A stretch of DNA of 64,000 nt from Seinonella peptonophila (GTDB lineage: Bacteria; Bacillota; Bacilli; Thermoactinomycetales; Thermoactinomycetaceae): positions 62,001 through 126,000 of the forward strand of contig NZ_FQVL01000001.1 in the NCBI RefSeq assembly GCF_900129355.1. The letters are read 5' to 3'. Position numbers and translations under genes: made by a program. The notes under the pieces are model-generated. The model searched no databases and was not told where the DNA came from. It saw only the letters and a list, made by a program, of their open reading frames with translations. Of the stretch, positions 1-8,846 are shown in pieces; positions within the stretch are counted from its first letter, which is position 1, and every line of letters starts with the position of its first letter.

Positions 1-21
1 ATGCAACTCGCTTTGATGCAT
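1..21 (-). CDS. Start of a leftward gene cut by the window edge
   Basis: Only seven codons (MHQSELH) are present, so the product cannot be named. The start is credible because, on the minus strand, an AAAGGAG ribosome binding site (positions 29-35) lies seven bases before the ATG whose complement is at 19-21. The gene is divergent from the S-box operon to its right, and the AT-rich stretch at 40-200 probably holds both promoters. Confidence 0.45.
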
Positions 22-202
22 ATGTTCACTCCTTTGATGTAAATATAATCAATATTTTAACAAAATAAATCTAATTTGTATATACTATATATTTAAAATA
101 TGTGTAATTTTTTACCTATAAAATAGGAATAAAACCATGTTGATATATCCTAAAAGTAAATATATAATTAAATAAATCCGATAGGTTTAGTTTTATATAT
201 GA

Positions 203-305
203 TTCTTATCAAGAGAGATGGAGGGATTTGGCCCGATGAAGTCTCAGCAACAGGTTATTTAACACTGTGCTAAATCCAACAAGTTTTCAACTTGGCAGAT
301 AAGAA
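203..305 (+). promoter_or_regulatory. SAM-I (S-box) riboswitch
   Basis: This is the aptamer of the S-box leader family, which binds S-adenosylmethionine and turns off downstream genes when methionine is plentiful. The P1 stem pairs TTCTTATC (203-210) with GATAAGAA (298-305). The conserved core is recognisable: AGAGA-TGGAGGGA, GGCCCGATGAAG, TCAGCAAC, the GTGCTAAATCC segment and the CTTGGCAGATAAG closing strand. A terminator follows at 315-349. The layout predicts transcription attenuation of the transporter operon starting at 408. Confidence 0.93.
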
Positions 306-314
306 AGGGTAAGA

Positions 315-349
315 AAAGCCCTCTTAACTTTCCAAGTTAAGAGGGCTTT
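315..349 (+). terminator. Riboswitch-controlled intrinsic terminator
   Basis: The strand AAAGCCCTCTTAACTT (315-330) pairs perfectly with AAGTTAAGAGGGCTTT (334-349) around a three-base loop, followed by a moderately T-rich stretch. It is placed as the expression platform of the S-box aptamer just upstream. I did not trace the antiterminator pairing in detail. Confidence 0.88.
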
Positions 350-407
350 CATCACTTTTAAAACATATTAAACAGGCCTATTAATTATATATTTGGAGGT
401 TATGTTA

Positions 408-1004
408 ATGGAATTTAAAGAACAAGTTCAATTGCTTGGACAGTTACCTAAATTGATCCAAGAACCTTATCAACGATATCGTTCATTTTCAAATGCCATT
501 TGGAATAAAGGCGTGTTAACCGTTGAGGAAAAAGAAGTGATTGCAATTGCTGTTGCGCATTCAACCAAATGTGCTTACTGCATTCGATTTCATACAAGAA
601 AAGCAAAGCATTTGGGGATTTCTATTGAAAAGTTACTAGAAGCGGCAACCATTACTGCATCGATTGAAGCGGCAAGTCCTATTTATTACCGTTATGAAAA
701 ATCAGAGCTTGATAGACAAGCATTTCCTCATCACATTGAAACGACAATTCCTTTTATCGATTCGATTGATGATATGGGTCATTTATCCACTCGCATACGA
801 ATCCTAATTGCTTTTGCAGTGAACCATCTCGTGCAAATCGAACAGCTTCAAGATCAACTGGTAAATCTAGCAGATGAATCCAATATAGTAGAAGATGAAA
901 TAAGGGAAGCGATTTTAGTTGCAGCTGCATTAAAGGCCGGGGGAGCAATCTCACATACTGCTGAGTTAATCAATGAGTATCTAAGTATCGAATCAGGAGT
1001 TTAA
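408..1004 (+). CDS. AhpD/carboxymuconolactone-decarboxylase-like protein
   Basis: The protein of about 198 residues belongs to the AhpD-like alkylhydroperoxidase / CMD superfamily. The diagnostic redox motif C55-x2-C58-x3-H62 (CAYCIRFH) follows an acidic helix, as in AhpD, where these residues form a peroxidase or thiol-disulfide centre. A second helical half (about residues 120-190) lacks the motif. The ATG at 408 is preferred over the TTG at 393 because GGAGG (395-399) lies eight bases before it. It is the first gene of an S-box-controlled operon, and the next gene starts four bases after its stop. Its role with the transporter is inferred: it may process a thiol or peroxide formed during use of an imported organosulfur compound. 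Confidence 0.8.
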   Translation: MEFKEQVQLLGQLPKLIQEPYQRYRSFSNAIWNKGVLTVEEKEVIAIAVAHSTKCAYCIRFHTRKAKHLGISIEKLLEAATITASIEAASPIYYRYEKSELDRQAFPHHIETTIPFIDSIDDMGHLSTRIRILIAFAVNHLVQIEQLQDQLVNLADESNIVEDEIREAILVAAALKAGGAISHTAELINEYLSIESGV

Positions 1005-1007
1005 AAT

Positions 1008-1790
1008 ATGCAATCTATTAAGACTTTAATAAATAAATCGTTTGTTGTATGGGTTGTTCCCGTTATTTTTTTAGTCGGATGGCAGCTTTCGGGTTCGTTC
1101 GGTTTTCTATCAGCTGAAACATTACCTACTCCTTGGCAAGTGGTAAAAGGGGCAGAACGGTTAATCGTAGATGGGAGTTTGATTCATTACATTTGGATTA
1201 GTACAAAACGAGCTTTTATCGGCTTTTTTATCGGTGGATTGATTGGATTTCTACTTGGGTTTATGAATGGCCTATCACGAATCTCTGAAAAATTACTAGA
1301 TACATCGATTCAAATGGTTCGTACGATTCCACATCTCGCACTCATTCCATTGGTTATCTTATGGTTTGGTATTGGTGAAGAATCAAAGTTATTTTTAGTT
1401 GCACTTGGGGTTGCCTTTCCTATTTATTTAAATACTTTTAATGGCATTCGCAATATTGATCCAGGACTTCTTGAAATGGGTAAAGTGTATGGATTAAAAG
1501 GAAAGGTACTGTTTTGGCAAGTTATTTTACCAGGTGCATTACCATCTATCCTAGTTGGTGTTCGTTATGCACTAGGTGTGATGTGGATGTCTTTGATTGT
1601 GGCGGAAACGATTGCTTCAGACTCAGGAATTGGATATATGGCTACTTCAGCACGAGAGTTTATGCAGATGGATATTGTGATTTTGAGCATTTTGCTCTAT
1701 GCATTTCTGGGTAAACTATCTGATTTTTTAGCAGGACTGTTAGAAAAGAGATGGCTAAAGTGGCATCCTAATTTTTCTAGATCAAAATAA
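1008..1790 (+). CDS. ABC transporter permease, SsuC/TauC-like
   Basis: The protein of 260 residues has about six hydrophobic segments and belongs to the binding-protein-dependent permeases of the sulfonate/taurine/nitrate group. The cytoplasmic EAA-type loop, which contacts the ATPase, is visible as [10 protein letters not shown]...[10 protein letters not shown] around residues 155-180. The ribosome site AGGAGTTTAAAAT overlaps the end of the preceding gene. It is encoded with the ATPase and lipoprotein of the same system, so the three form one importer. The SAM riboswitch upstream suggests a sulfur-containing or methionine-related substrate; which one cannot be read from the sequence. Confidence 0.88.
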   Translation: MQSIKTLINKSFVVWVVPVIFLVGWQLSGSFGFLSAETLPTPWQVVKGAERLIVDGSLIHYIWISTKRAFIGFFIGGLIGFLLGFMNGLSRISEKLLDTSIQMVRTIPHLALIPLVILWFGIGEESKLFLVALGVAFPIYLNTFNGIRNIDPGLLEMGKVYGLKGKVLFWQVILPGALPSILVGVRYALGVMWMSLIVAETIASDSGIGYMATSAREFMQMDIVILSILLYAFLGKLSDFLAGLLEKRWLKWHPNFSRSK

Positions 1791-1807
1791 ATAAGGAGCA
1801 ACCAAAG

Positions 1808-2557
1808 ATGAAAGGTATTCCAGTACAGATTGATCAGGTGAAAAAAAGCTTTCAATCACTGGAAGTTTTGAAAAGGATTGATTTAAGCTTACGATCAGGT
1901 GAGTTTTTAGCAGTTGTTGGAAGAAGTGGGTGTGGAAAAAGTACATTGCTTCGATTAATTGCTGGATTAGAGCAGATGAGTGCTGGGGAGATTTACATCA
2001 ACCAAGAGCCAATTACTGGGACTCATCCGGATTTACGAATGATGTTTCAAGATGCTCGATTACTACCTTGGAAAACGGTGATCAAAAATGTGCAAATTGG
2101 TCTTAGAACGAAAGAGACTACAATAGCAGAAAAGGCGTTAGAAATGGTGGGGCTTACTGATAAATTTGACCAATGGCCAAGTAGTCTTTCTGGCGGACAG
2201 CGTCAACGGGTGGCTCTTGCACGTGCCTTGGCAGGACAACCAAAATTACTATTATTAGATGAGCCTTTGGGTGCGCTTGACGCACTCACAAGGATTGAAA
2301 TGCAACAATTAATCGAAGATTTGTGGTCAAAGCAGCAGTTTACAGCGATTTTAGTTACTCATGATGTAAGCGAGGCAGTAATGCTTGCAGATCGTGTGAT
2401 TGTAATTGAAGCAGGAAAGATTACGTTTGATCAAAAAATAGAGCTTGCTCGACCGAGGGAGAGAAATAATGACTTTGTCTACTATGAGCAGATGATCTTA
2501 GATCAATTGATTAAAAAATCTCGTCGTACCCATTATGAAATAGAATTTACCGTTTAA
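1808..2557 (+). CDS. ABC transporter ATPase, SsuB/TauB-like
   Basis: This is the ATPase of the importer. It shows Walker [10 protein letters not shown] at residues 39-46, Q-loop [11 protein letters not shown] near 78-88, signature LSGGQRQ at 127-133, Walker B LLLLDEP at 147-153 and the H-loop histidine in LVTHDVSEA. The Q-loop wording QDARLLPW and the short length (249 residues) are typical of the sulfonate/nitrate branch. The start at 1808 has AAGGAG about ten bases upstream. It sits between the permease and the binding protein in one operon, with no internal terminator. Confidence 0.92.
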   Translation: MKGIPVQIDQVKKSFQSLEVLKRIDLSLRSGEFLAVVGRSGCGKSTLLRLIAGLEQMSAGEIYINQEPITGTHPDLRMMFQDARLLPWKTVIKNVQIGLRTKETTIAEKALEMVGLTDKFDQWPSSLSGGQRQRVALARALAGQPKLLLLDEPLGALDALTRIEMQQLIEDLWSKQQFTAILVTHDVSEAVMLADRVIVIEAGKITFDQKIELARPRERNNDFVYYEQMILDQLIKKSRRTHYEIEFTV

Positions 2558-2579
2558 ATCAGTAGATGGAGGCAAAAAG

Positions 2580-3560
2580 ATGAAAAACAAGTGGTTAATT
2601 TTGTTGATAACAGTGGCGGGAATGATTAGTTTGTTACTCGGATGTGGTAAAGAAGAAAGTAAAGGTCCGATAACGGAAATTCGCATTGGTTTTCAAAAAG
2701 GGAATACTTTAAATATCTTAAAGGCTAGAGGGACGCTTGAAAAAAAGCTGTCACAGCAAGGCATTAAAGTGAAATGGTCTCCCTTTCCGATGGGATCTGT
2801 CTTATTAGAAGCGTTAAATGCAGGAAGTATTGATTTTGGTCATGCGTCGGATGGAAATAGCGTGTTTGCTCAAGCTGGAGGTAAACCAATTGTCTATGTT
2901 GCTGCGGAATCTCCATATCCTAAAGGTGTTGCAATCGTTGTACCAAAGAACTCGCCTATCCAAACGATTAAAGATTTAAAAGGGAAGAAAGTAGCTGTAT
3001 CCAAAGGAGGGAATCAACACTATCTCTTGGTAAAGGCACTAGAAAAAGAGGGATTATCATTTTCAGATATTCAGCCAGTCTATTATAAAGATGCGGCAGA
3101 GGCTCGCGCAGCTTTTGATTCAAAGCAGATTGATGCTTTAGGTCTCTGGGACCCATATCTAGCTGTTTTAGAGAATGAAGTACAGGTTCGCTATTTGACA
3201 GATGGACAAGGTTTGACAGAAAACCGCACCTATTATTTTGCCTCTAAAACTTTTGCTAAAGAGCATCCAGAATTGATTAAAACGATATTAGAAGAGTTAA
3301 ACCAGGCAGATCAATGGGCGAATAGCCATCCAACAGAAGTTGCCTCTATTTTATCGAAAGAACTTAAAATAGATCAGAAAGCGCTTGAAGTAGCAAGTAA
3401 AAGAAGAGAATATGGGGTGCAGAGGATTGACGATCAAGTAATCAAGGTGCAACAAGAACTAGCAGATACTTTTTATCAATTGAAGTTGATTCCAAAAGGA
3501 ATTCAAATTAACTCTGTAATCGAGCAGAAACCAAAATGGCTTCCTGACAATATAAAATAA
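2580..3560 (+). CDS. ABC transporter substrate-binding lipoprotein, SsuA-like
   Basis: The protein of 326 residues starts with a lipoprotein signal whose lipobox LLGC gives Cys22 as the anchored residue. The remainder resembles the aliphatic sulfonate/taurine/nitrate binding proteins (NMT1/SsuA-like fold): IRIGFQKGN near the N-terminus, the GSIDFGHASD loop, and DLKGKKVAVSKGGNQHY. GGAGG lies before the ATG. It completes the transporter, and the operon ends at the hairpin at 3574. It should capture the substrate outside the membrane and deliver it to the permease. A sulfonate is the family default but is not proven here. Confidence 0.9.
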   Translation: MKNKWLILLITVAGMISLLLGCGKEESKGPITEIRIGFQKGNTLNILKARGTLEKKLSQQGIKVKWSPFPMGSVLLEALNAGSIDFGHASDGNSVFAQAGGKPIVYVAAESPYPKGVAIVVPKNSPIQTIKDLKGKKVAVSKGGNQHYLLVKALEKEGLSFSDIQPVYYKDAAEARAAFDSKQIDALGLWDPYLAVLENEVQVRYLTDGQGLTENRTYYFASKTFAKEHPELIKTILEELNQADQWANSHPTEVASILSKELKIDQKALEVASKRREYGVQRIDDQVIKVQQELADTFYQLKLIPKGIQINSVIEQKPKWLPDNIK

Positions 3561-3573
3561 CTATGGTGTAGAG

Positions 3574-3606
3574 ATGCAGCTTGTCTATTTGATAAGCTGC
3601 ATTTGT
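3574..3606 (+). terminator. Terminator of the S-box transporter operon
   Basis: ATGCAGCTT (3574-3582) pairs with AAGCTGCAT (3594-3602) around an 11-base loop, followed by TTGTTTT. The hairpin also rules out an early start for the next reading frame, because that start would lie inside this stem. Confidence 0.8.
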
Positions 3607-3675
3607 TTTGCATTAAGTTTCATTCATCATGTTAAAATGAATGATAACTTTCTTGATAACAAAAAGGAGTCGTGG

Positions 3676-4596
3676 ATGAACTCAACATTATTCTCGGTGT
3701 TATTACAAACGACACTTCCAATTTGTATTGCTACATTTATAGGTTATCTGTTGCAACGCTTTCAAAAGATTGATACGAAAAATTTAACCTTTGTAAGTCT
3801 CTATGTCCTTGCCCCATGTTTAGTTTTTGCCTCCTTGACAGGGGCTGAGTCCAAAGTTGATATATTGTCTGATTTAGTCTTATTCACATTTCTTCATACA
3901 GTTACTTGCTGGTTAAGTGCCTATATAATTGGGAGGCTATTTCATTATTCATCAGAAAAACAATCATCTTTCACATTAACAATGCTCTTTGGTAATGTAA
4001 GTAACTATGGGCTTCCTTTTCTCATGTTAACATATGGAATGACGGGTTTTACTTGGGGAGCAGGATATGTAGTGGGTCAGATGATTTTAGTCAATACACT
4101 TGGAATCTATATTGCATCACGAGCAAAAGTGAGAGTGATGAAAGCTTTTTTAGCTGTTTTTCGAATGCCAATTATTTATGCCTGTATATTTGGGTTGATC
4201 ATTTATTGGCTACATATCAAATTACCAACTTCTATTATATCTTCGTTAAAGCTTTTAGGAAACGCTTATCCTGCGATTGTATTATTCATCTTAGGTGCAC
4301 AGTTTAGTCGCTTGAATCGAAAAATGATGGGTGATGTTCAAGTATGGATTGCTGTTTGCTCTCGAGTACTTTTGGTTCCCTTACTAGCATATCTATCAAT
4401 TCAGCTTTTGCACATACATGGTATGCTTGCCTCCATTTTGCTAGTACAAGCAGGCATGCCAGCAGCTGTGAATACAGTATTACTTACAGAACGATTTGAT
4501 GGAGATCAAAAATGGGTCGCTACTATAGTAGGCATTACAACACTGATTAGCTTTGTTACTTTACCCTTACTCGTAGTTATAAGTCAAGGGATTTGA
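3676..4596 (+). CDS. AEC-family transporter (auxin efflux carrier type)
   Basis: The protein of 306 residues is almost entirely hydrophobic, with about ten transmembrane segments and the two-fold layout of the AEC family (VLLQTTLPICIATFIGY at the start; GNVSNYGLPF; AGMPAAVNT in the second half). Members of the family export or exchange organic acids such as malate; the substrate here is not predictable. The start is the ATG at 3676 because AAGGAG lies at 3664-3669 and the upstream frame runs through the preceding terminator. It is a single-gene unit with no obvious terminator before the next promoter. Confidence 0.82.
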   Translation: MNSTLFSVLLQTTLPICIATFIGYLLQRFQKIDTKNLTFVSLYVLAPCLVFASLTGAESKVDILSDLVLFTFLHTVTCWLSAYIIGRLFHYSSEKQSSFTLTMLFGNVSNYGLPFLMLTYGMTGFTWGAGYVVGQMILVNTLGIYIASRAKVRVMKAFLAVFRMPIIYACIFGLIIYWLHIKLPTSIISSLKLLGNAYPAIVLFILGAQFSRLNRKMMGDVQVWIAVCSRVLLVPLLAYLSIQLLHIHGMLASILLVQAGMPAAVNTVLLTERFDGDQKWVATIVGITTLISFVTLPLLVVISQGI

Positions 4597-4657
4597 AACT
4601 TGTGAGTAAGTATAGAATAGAGATTTGTAGATAAAAGACTTTAAAATCAGAAGAATA

Positions 4658-4687
4658 TTCAATGTCTAATTATAGGATTGATATAAT
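4658..4687 (+). promoter_or_regulatory. Candidate sigma-A promoter for the duplicated protein
   Basis: A perfect TATAAT (4682-4687) is preceded 18 bases upstream by the weak -35 TTCAAT (4658-4663). Transcription would begin near 4694, after the TTG at 4690, which supports the start at 4717. Confidence 0.5.
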
Positions 4688-4716
4688 AGTTGAAAATCGT
4701 TAGGGGTGAATGGAAT

Positions 4717-6387
4717 TTGAGTCAACCATCAAATGGACGAGTATTTTTAGCTTGGGCGAAAATTTGTGCAGAAAAAGAGTTAACAGGTGATGATCTACAG
4801 GCAATTCGATCGAATGAAGATTTCTTTACTGGTGATAGGAGAGAGGTTGCTGAAAAATTGGAGGTTCTTGACCAAATACTTCGAAGAAATGAATTTGAAC
4901 AAATTGTCCCTGATTGGCAAGACGAACGTAGCGATCCAATGATTTATGAAGATATGTATGTTGAAATTGCAAAGATATTATCAAAACAGCCAACAATAAA
5001 ATATCCAGATAGTAGTTCTCTTCAAAGATGGAGCACACCAGAACAGATGATGAGAGCGGCAATGTCACATTTAACACAAAAAGCTAGAAAAGTTCATCCA
5101 AAACAATCAGAGCAAACTTATATGCCAAATGCAGTGAAGAATTGGCATGCATATTGTTGGCAAAGCTCAATAGATGAAAATCAACTTAGCGAAGTTGATC
5201 AATATCTTCGAAGCATTTTTGAACTAACTGAAGAAATTAAAAATGATTCCCAGAAAGAACCCAAGCCTGAGCAATGGGCCCGCTTAACTTATCGTTTACA
5301 ATCGCTTACCATGAGTTCTCAACGTATCAATTATTCTCACGAGAATAATCAGTTCGATGATACAATATTAGCACAAACTAGACAATGGCTAGAGAGAACA
5401 GAGGAAGCTTTTCTGGGAGATCGATTTATTGGAAATATGCCTAATGATTCACAAAATATAACAACTAATCTAATAAGCACACTAAGAGAAATGGAAAGTA
5501 TATATCGTGGTCATCGTGTCGCTCGTATATCTGATAACATTTTAGATGGTTCGGTAGGACAAGCTTCTAATGACCATGTAACCTGCTTAAGCTGGGCACT
5601 AATGCTAAGAGGTAAGAGGTTAACAAAAGATGAGGCAAAATCTATTCTTGATCGTCCGGATTTTTTTCAGACGGGGAGTCGAGTTGAAACAATAGAAAAG
5701 CTACAGATCATTGATCGACTAAAGCGTGATTTATCTTTTTTTCCAGCATCAAACCAGCCTTTGGATGTGAAGCTATATGAAGACCTATACCAACATCTTT
5801 TTCTAATGAGGGATGGATTAAAAGAGTCCATTAATGATTGGTATCATAATCCAACTTATGAATCCTTACCTTGGTCAGATCCATCTAAACTTTGCGGAGA
5901 AGCAATGTACCATATTATCCAACATGTTGACCGATCTTTAATGCAAGATCAAACATTTCCTACACAGTTAAGCCATCTACAGGCTTGGAATCTAATCAGA
6001 AATGGAAAAGAAGTTTCAATAGAGGAGATAGAGAAGCTAGATCAGTTTTTTACTGAACTTCAAACAAACCATACTAGAGCTGAAGAAAATAATGATATAA
6101 AACTAAAAGGTTTAGTGAAGTTTCACGCTGCTTACTTACACGAACCGAAAGATCCACAACTAGGTTCAGAGGATCATCTTTCGCCAAAGGAGATGCTAAA
6201 CTATTTGCGGAAATGGGAGGATATGTCATTGCCGCCGCGTATTATTGAAGCTATAGGACGTTATGCATCAATCTATCGAGGCCAATCGAGCAAAGAGACT
6301 GCGCAAAGTATCTTGGAAACTGCTTTAGGAAGTAAACCGGTTTTAGAATCTCCTATACAAACAAACAATTTCGATCGCGCACTATAG
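4717..6387 (+). CDS. Uncharacterised protein made of two diverged copies of one domain
   Basis: I do not recognise a known family. The soluble, acidic, mostly helical protein of 556 residues is an internal duplication of about 275 residues. Matching landmarks in copies one and two are: DFFTGDRREVAEKLEVLD / DFFQTGSRVETIEKLQIID, IYEDMYVEIA / LYEDLYQHLF, NWHAYCWQSSIDENQLSEVD / AWNLIRNGKEVSIEEIEKLD, and ESIYRGHR / ASIYRGQS. There is no signal peptide or membrane segment. The TTG at 4717 is chosen because AGGGGTGA lies about eight bases upstream and the likely transcript starts after the TTG at 4690. It stands alone between its own promoter and a long hairpin, so the context gives no function. Confidence 0.75.
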   Translation: MSQPSNGRVFLAWAKICAEKELTGDDLQAIRSNEDFFTGDRREVAEKLEVLDQILRRNEFEQIVPDWQDERSDPMIYEDMYVEIAKILSKQPTIKYPDSSSLQRWSTPEQMMRAAMSHLTQKARKVHPKQSEQTYMPNAVKNWHAYCWQSSIDENQLSEVDQYLRSIFELTEEIKNDSQKEPKPEQWARLTYRLQSLTMSSQRINYSHENNQFDDTILAQTRQWLERTEEAFLGDRFIGNMPNDSQNITTNLISTLREMESIYRGHRVARISDNILDGSVGQASNDHVTCLSWALMLRGKRLTKDEAKSILDRPDFFQTGSRVETIEKLQIIDRLKRDLSFFPASNQPLDVKLYEDLYQHLFLMRDGLKESINDWYHNPTYESLPWSDPSKLCGEAMYHIIQHVDRSLMQDQTFPTQLSHLQAWNLIRNGKEVSIEEIEKLDQFFTELQTNHTRAEENNDIKLKGLVKFHAAYLHEPKDPQLGSEDHLSPKEMLNYLRKWEDMSLPPRIIEAIGRYASIYRGQSSKETAQSILETALGSKPVLESPIQTNNFDRAL

Positions 6388-6426
6388 AATAGCTATGATA
6401 GGGTTTGTTAATGAATATTGATCGGC

Positions 6427-6486
6427 AAAAGAGCGTGAAGAATTTTCTTGGTTAATAAAGAGAATTCATCTGACACGCTCTTTGAT
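6427..6486 (+). terminator. Long hairpin, probable terminator
   Basis: AAAGAGCGTG pairs with CACGCTCTTT (outer strands at 6428-6437 and 6474-6483), and the loop itself can fold through GAATT/AATTC segments. The T-run after the stem is short, so termination is likely but not certain. Confidence 0.6.
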
Positions 6487-6543
6487 GTATGCTTTTAACG
6501 ATCAATAATTTAGTGATAAATCAGGATTAGGAGTGTCTTATAA

Positions 6544-7602
6544 ATGTTATTTTCAGACCAGATCGTAAAAAGAATTCAAGCAACATCGATTGAAAGGGAG
6601 AAGCAAGGGGAACTATCACCAGACATACTGAAGTTGATTTATCAAAAGAGGTTATTTAAGTTATTTGTACCCACTACGTTAGATGGGGTCATGTCACCTT
6701 TTATCGAAGCCATTCATATATTTGAAGAAGCGGCACAGATCGATGGAAGTTTGGGTTGGATGATAGCAATTGGTTCTGGTGGAGGTTTTTTCGTTCCATT
6801 TATGGAACCCGAAGTAAGTAGACAAGTATATCAAAAAGAAACAGCATTAATTGCTGGAAGCGGGGCTCCAAGTGGTACTGCTTATCCACAAGATGGAGGG
6901 TATTTGGTTACAGGAGAATGGAAGTATTGTAGTGGTGCTACTTATGCGACCACTTTTACAGCAAATTGTAAGGTCATGCAAGGAAAAAAAGAAGAAGTTC
7001 TAGCTGTGATATTACAGCCTGAGCAAGTACGTGTAAAACGAGACTGGAATGCAATTGGATTGAAAGCAACAGGGAGCCATAGCATCTTAGTCGATCAAGT
7101 ATTTGTACCAGCAGCGTTGACTTTTCAATTGACACAGCCCAAAGCATTTCTTGATGAATTCATCTATCAATATCCATTTCAAACATTTGCCGAAGTATCA
7201 TTTGCTGCAGTTGTTTTGGGAATTGGTCAACGTTTCCTTGATAAAGTAAAGCAATTTCTTAACCAGAAACAAGAAGTATGGAATATAATGAATCAACAAA
7301 AATATTCTGTTATCCTAACTAAAATAAATGAGCACGTAAGTCGATTTGACCAATGTCGTGCTGAATTTTATAGCATAGTTAGTGGATCTTGGGATCAGTT
7401 TGTGCAAGAAGGCCACTTAACCCGATCAGAACAGCATCAGGTTACCACTTGTTGTAAGAAGTTGACGAAGTGGATGCTATCAATCGGGATGGAGTTACTA
7501 CCTTTATTTGGCTTATCTGCTGTAATGGAAGATACATTATTAAATCAGGCATGGAGAGATTTGCTAACAGCTAGCCAACATACCTTACTCCAACCCATTT
7601 GA
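6544..7602 (+). CDS. Acyl-CoA-dehydrogenase-fold flavoprotein (DszC/HpaH-like monooxygenase type)
   Basis: The protein of 352 residues has the acyl-CoA dehydrogenase fold: an N-terminal helical part, a middle beta domain (GGYLVTGEWKYCSGATYATTF; DWNAIGLKATGSHSI) and a C-terminal helical bundle. The GEWKYCSGA segment matches the group of flavin-dependent oxygenases related to DszC, SfnC and HpaH rather than true fatty-acyl dehydrogenases. These use reduced FMN or FAD supplied by a partner reductase. No reductase is adjacent; the nearest are at 17-18 kb. The ATG at 6544 has TTAGGAGTG upstream. A role in organosulfur or aromatic oxidation is only an inference from the family. Confidence 0.7.
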   Translation: MLFSDQIVKRIQATSIEREKQGELSPDILKLIYQKRLFKLFVPTTLDGVMSPFIEAIHIFEEAAQIDGSLGWMIAIGSGGGFFVPFMEPEVSRQVYQKETALIAGSGAPSGTAYPQDGGYLVTGEWKYCSGATYATTFTANCKVMQGKKEEVLAVILQPEQVRVKRDWNAIGLKATGSHSILVDQVFVPAALTFQLTQPKAFLDEFIYQYPFQTFAEVSFAAVVLGIGQRFLDKVKQFLNQKQEVWNIMNQQKYSVILTKINEHVSRFDQCRAEFYSIVSGSWDQFVQEGHLTRSEQHQVTTCCKKLTKWMLSIGMELLPLFGLSAVMEDTLLNQAWRDLLTASQHTLLQPI

Positions 7603-7620
7603 CAGTTAAAGATGACTATA

Positions 7621-8307
7621 TCAATTTGGGTGAGACAGATATTCTCTGCGTATTTTTCGTGTTAAAATATCTGCTTGTCTTGTTATCTCAGGAATGCGAC
7701 TCGTTTTACCAACCAATTGCATCGAAAGATGTATAGACGAATCAAGGTCAATAAGATTCCCTACTGAGATATAAACTGGTTTGACATTGGGCTGAGTTCG
7801 TAAGGAAGCACCGATCATTTCATCTTGTTCATAAATGAAGGTATACGAGCCTCTCTGCGGATCGGGTTCTAGATAATGACCAATAAATGGAGTTTTCGCA
7901 ATCCCAACCGTTGGTTTCTCAAGGAAAAAGCTAGCATGGGTAGCAATTCCAACACGATTAGGGTGAAGAATACCATTTCCGTCAAAAAAGACGATCTCTG
8001 GTTCAATGGTAACCTTTTTCCAAGCAGTTAAAATCAAGGGAAGTTCTCGAAAGGCAAGCAGCCCAGGGATATATTCCTGTGTAACTTGATCTATTTGCCA
8101 AACCTGCTCTACTACTTGCATACTTTTGAAATCCATTACAATAATCACAGCAATACCCATCTGTTGATGATAGGCAACATCTACTCCTGCGACAAAAGTT
8201 GGTGTTCCGTGATAGGGGGCAATTTCAATTTTCTGTTGTAATTCTCTTTGTTTGTTTTTCATTTCAGGGATCGAAAGAGAAAACGAGTGTACATGATTAA
8301 CTTTCAT
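7621..8307 (-). CDS. nfi: Endonuclease V (deoxyinosine 3' endonuclease)
   Basis: The protein of 228 residues has all landmark motifs of endonuclease V: AGVDVAY (first catalytic Asp), YIPGLLAFRELP, FFDGNGILHPNRVGIATH (second Asp and the recognition wedge), VGIAKT and VYISVGN. It nicks DNA on the 3' side of deoxyinosine made by adenine deamination and acts in the cytoplasm as a repair enzyme. The ATG at 8307 is chosen over an upstream TTG because AAGGTG precedes it. The gene converges on the flavoprotein gene with only 18 bases between stops and no obvious hairpin. Confidence 0.93.
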   Translation of the reverse strand: MKVNHVHSFSLSIPEMKNKQRELQQKIEIAPYHGTPTFVAGVDVAYHQQMGIAVIIVMDFKSMQVVEQVWQIDQVTQEYIPGLLAFRELPLILTAWKKVTIEPEIVFFDGNGILHPNRVGIATHASFFLEKPTVGIAKTPFIGHYLEPDPQRGSYTFIYEQDEMIGASLRTQPNVKPVYISVGNLIDLDSSIHLSMQLVGKTSRIPEITRQADILTRKIRREYLSHPN

Positions 8308-8493
8308 AAGATGCCACACCTTAGCATGAAATAAAATGATTTCAATCAATCATATTTATCATTTAAAAAGAAAAGTACAATTTATAACATTTTATCATAA
8401 TACAGTGAAGAAGATGATTTGCTTTGAAGAAAATTTGTATTTTAGGCTCTCCTGGTGCAGCCATAGAATTATTATTAAAACAAATAAATAGAG

Positions 8494-8539
8494 AAAAACC
8501 ATAGCCTCTTGTTAATGATGAAAGGGCTATGGTTTTTTT
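8494..8539. terminator. Bidirectional terminator
   Basis: AAAAACCATAGCC (8494-8506) pairs with GGCTATGGTTTTT (8525-8537), with A-rich and T-rich flanks suited to both strands. It would end the leftward 47-residue gene that stops at 8541 and any rightward transcript. Confidence 0.75.
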
Positions 8540-8540
8540 A

Positions 8541-8684
8541 CTAATTAAAAAGTTGAAATAGGTTTACAATGAGTGGCCAAAGGTCGGTATTACCCAAGAA
8601 ATTAAATGCAAAAGCAATTAACGCGATTACGATTACGATCAGGATTATGATTGCAATACAACCAAATGTAAAAATTTTACCCAA
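8541..8684 (-). CDS. Small hydrophobic membrane protein (47 residues)
   Basis: The frame encodes a 47-residue peptide beginning MGKIFTFGC, with one long hydrophobic segment (about residues 8-30, rich in Ile and Val) and a second short hydrophobic tail. The TTG start is preceded six bases upstream by a very strong GGAGGAG site within a run of GAG triplets. A terminator follows the stop directly. The signals make it a believable small membrane protein, but I recognise no family. It may be a regulatory or stress peptide; the sequence does not say. Confidence 0.6.
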   Translation of the reverse strand: MGKIFTFGCIAIIILIVIVIALIAFAFNFLGNTDLWPLIVNLFQLFN

Positions 8685-8846
8685 TTGTATCTCCTCCTCC
8701 TCACTATCATAAACGATTTGTATATGAAAATGAATGATGCAAAGAGAGTTGTTTTCCTGTACCCTTAAAGAATCGGAGTGATAATCTGTGCTGTAACCAT
8801 TCGGTACCTAATGCCAAAGAATGTGATGAAAGGGCTGTTAACAACA

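Noticed and set aside
8424-8504. A 26-residue frame (MKKICILGSPGAAIE...) resembling the start of a P-loop protein
   Set aside because: It lacks the GKT part of a P-loop, has no ribosome site and ends in the terminator stem.
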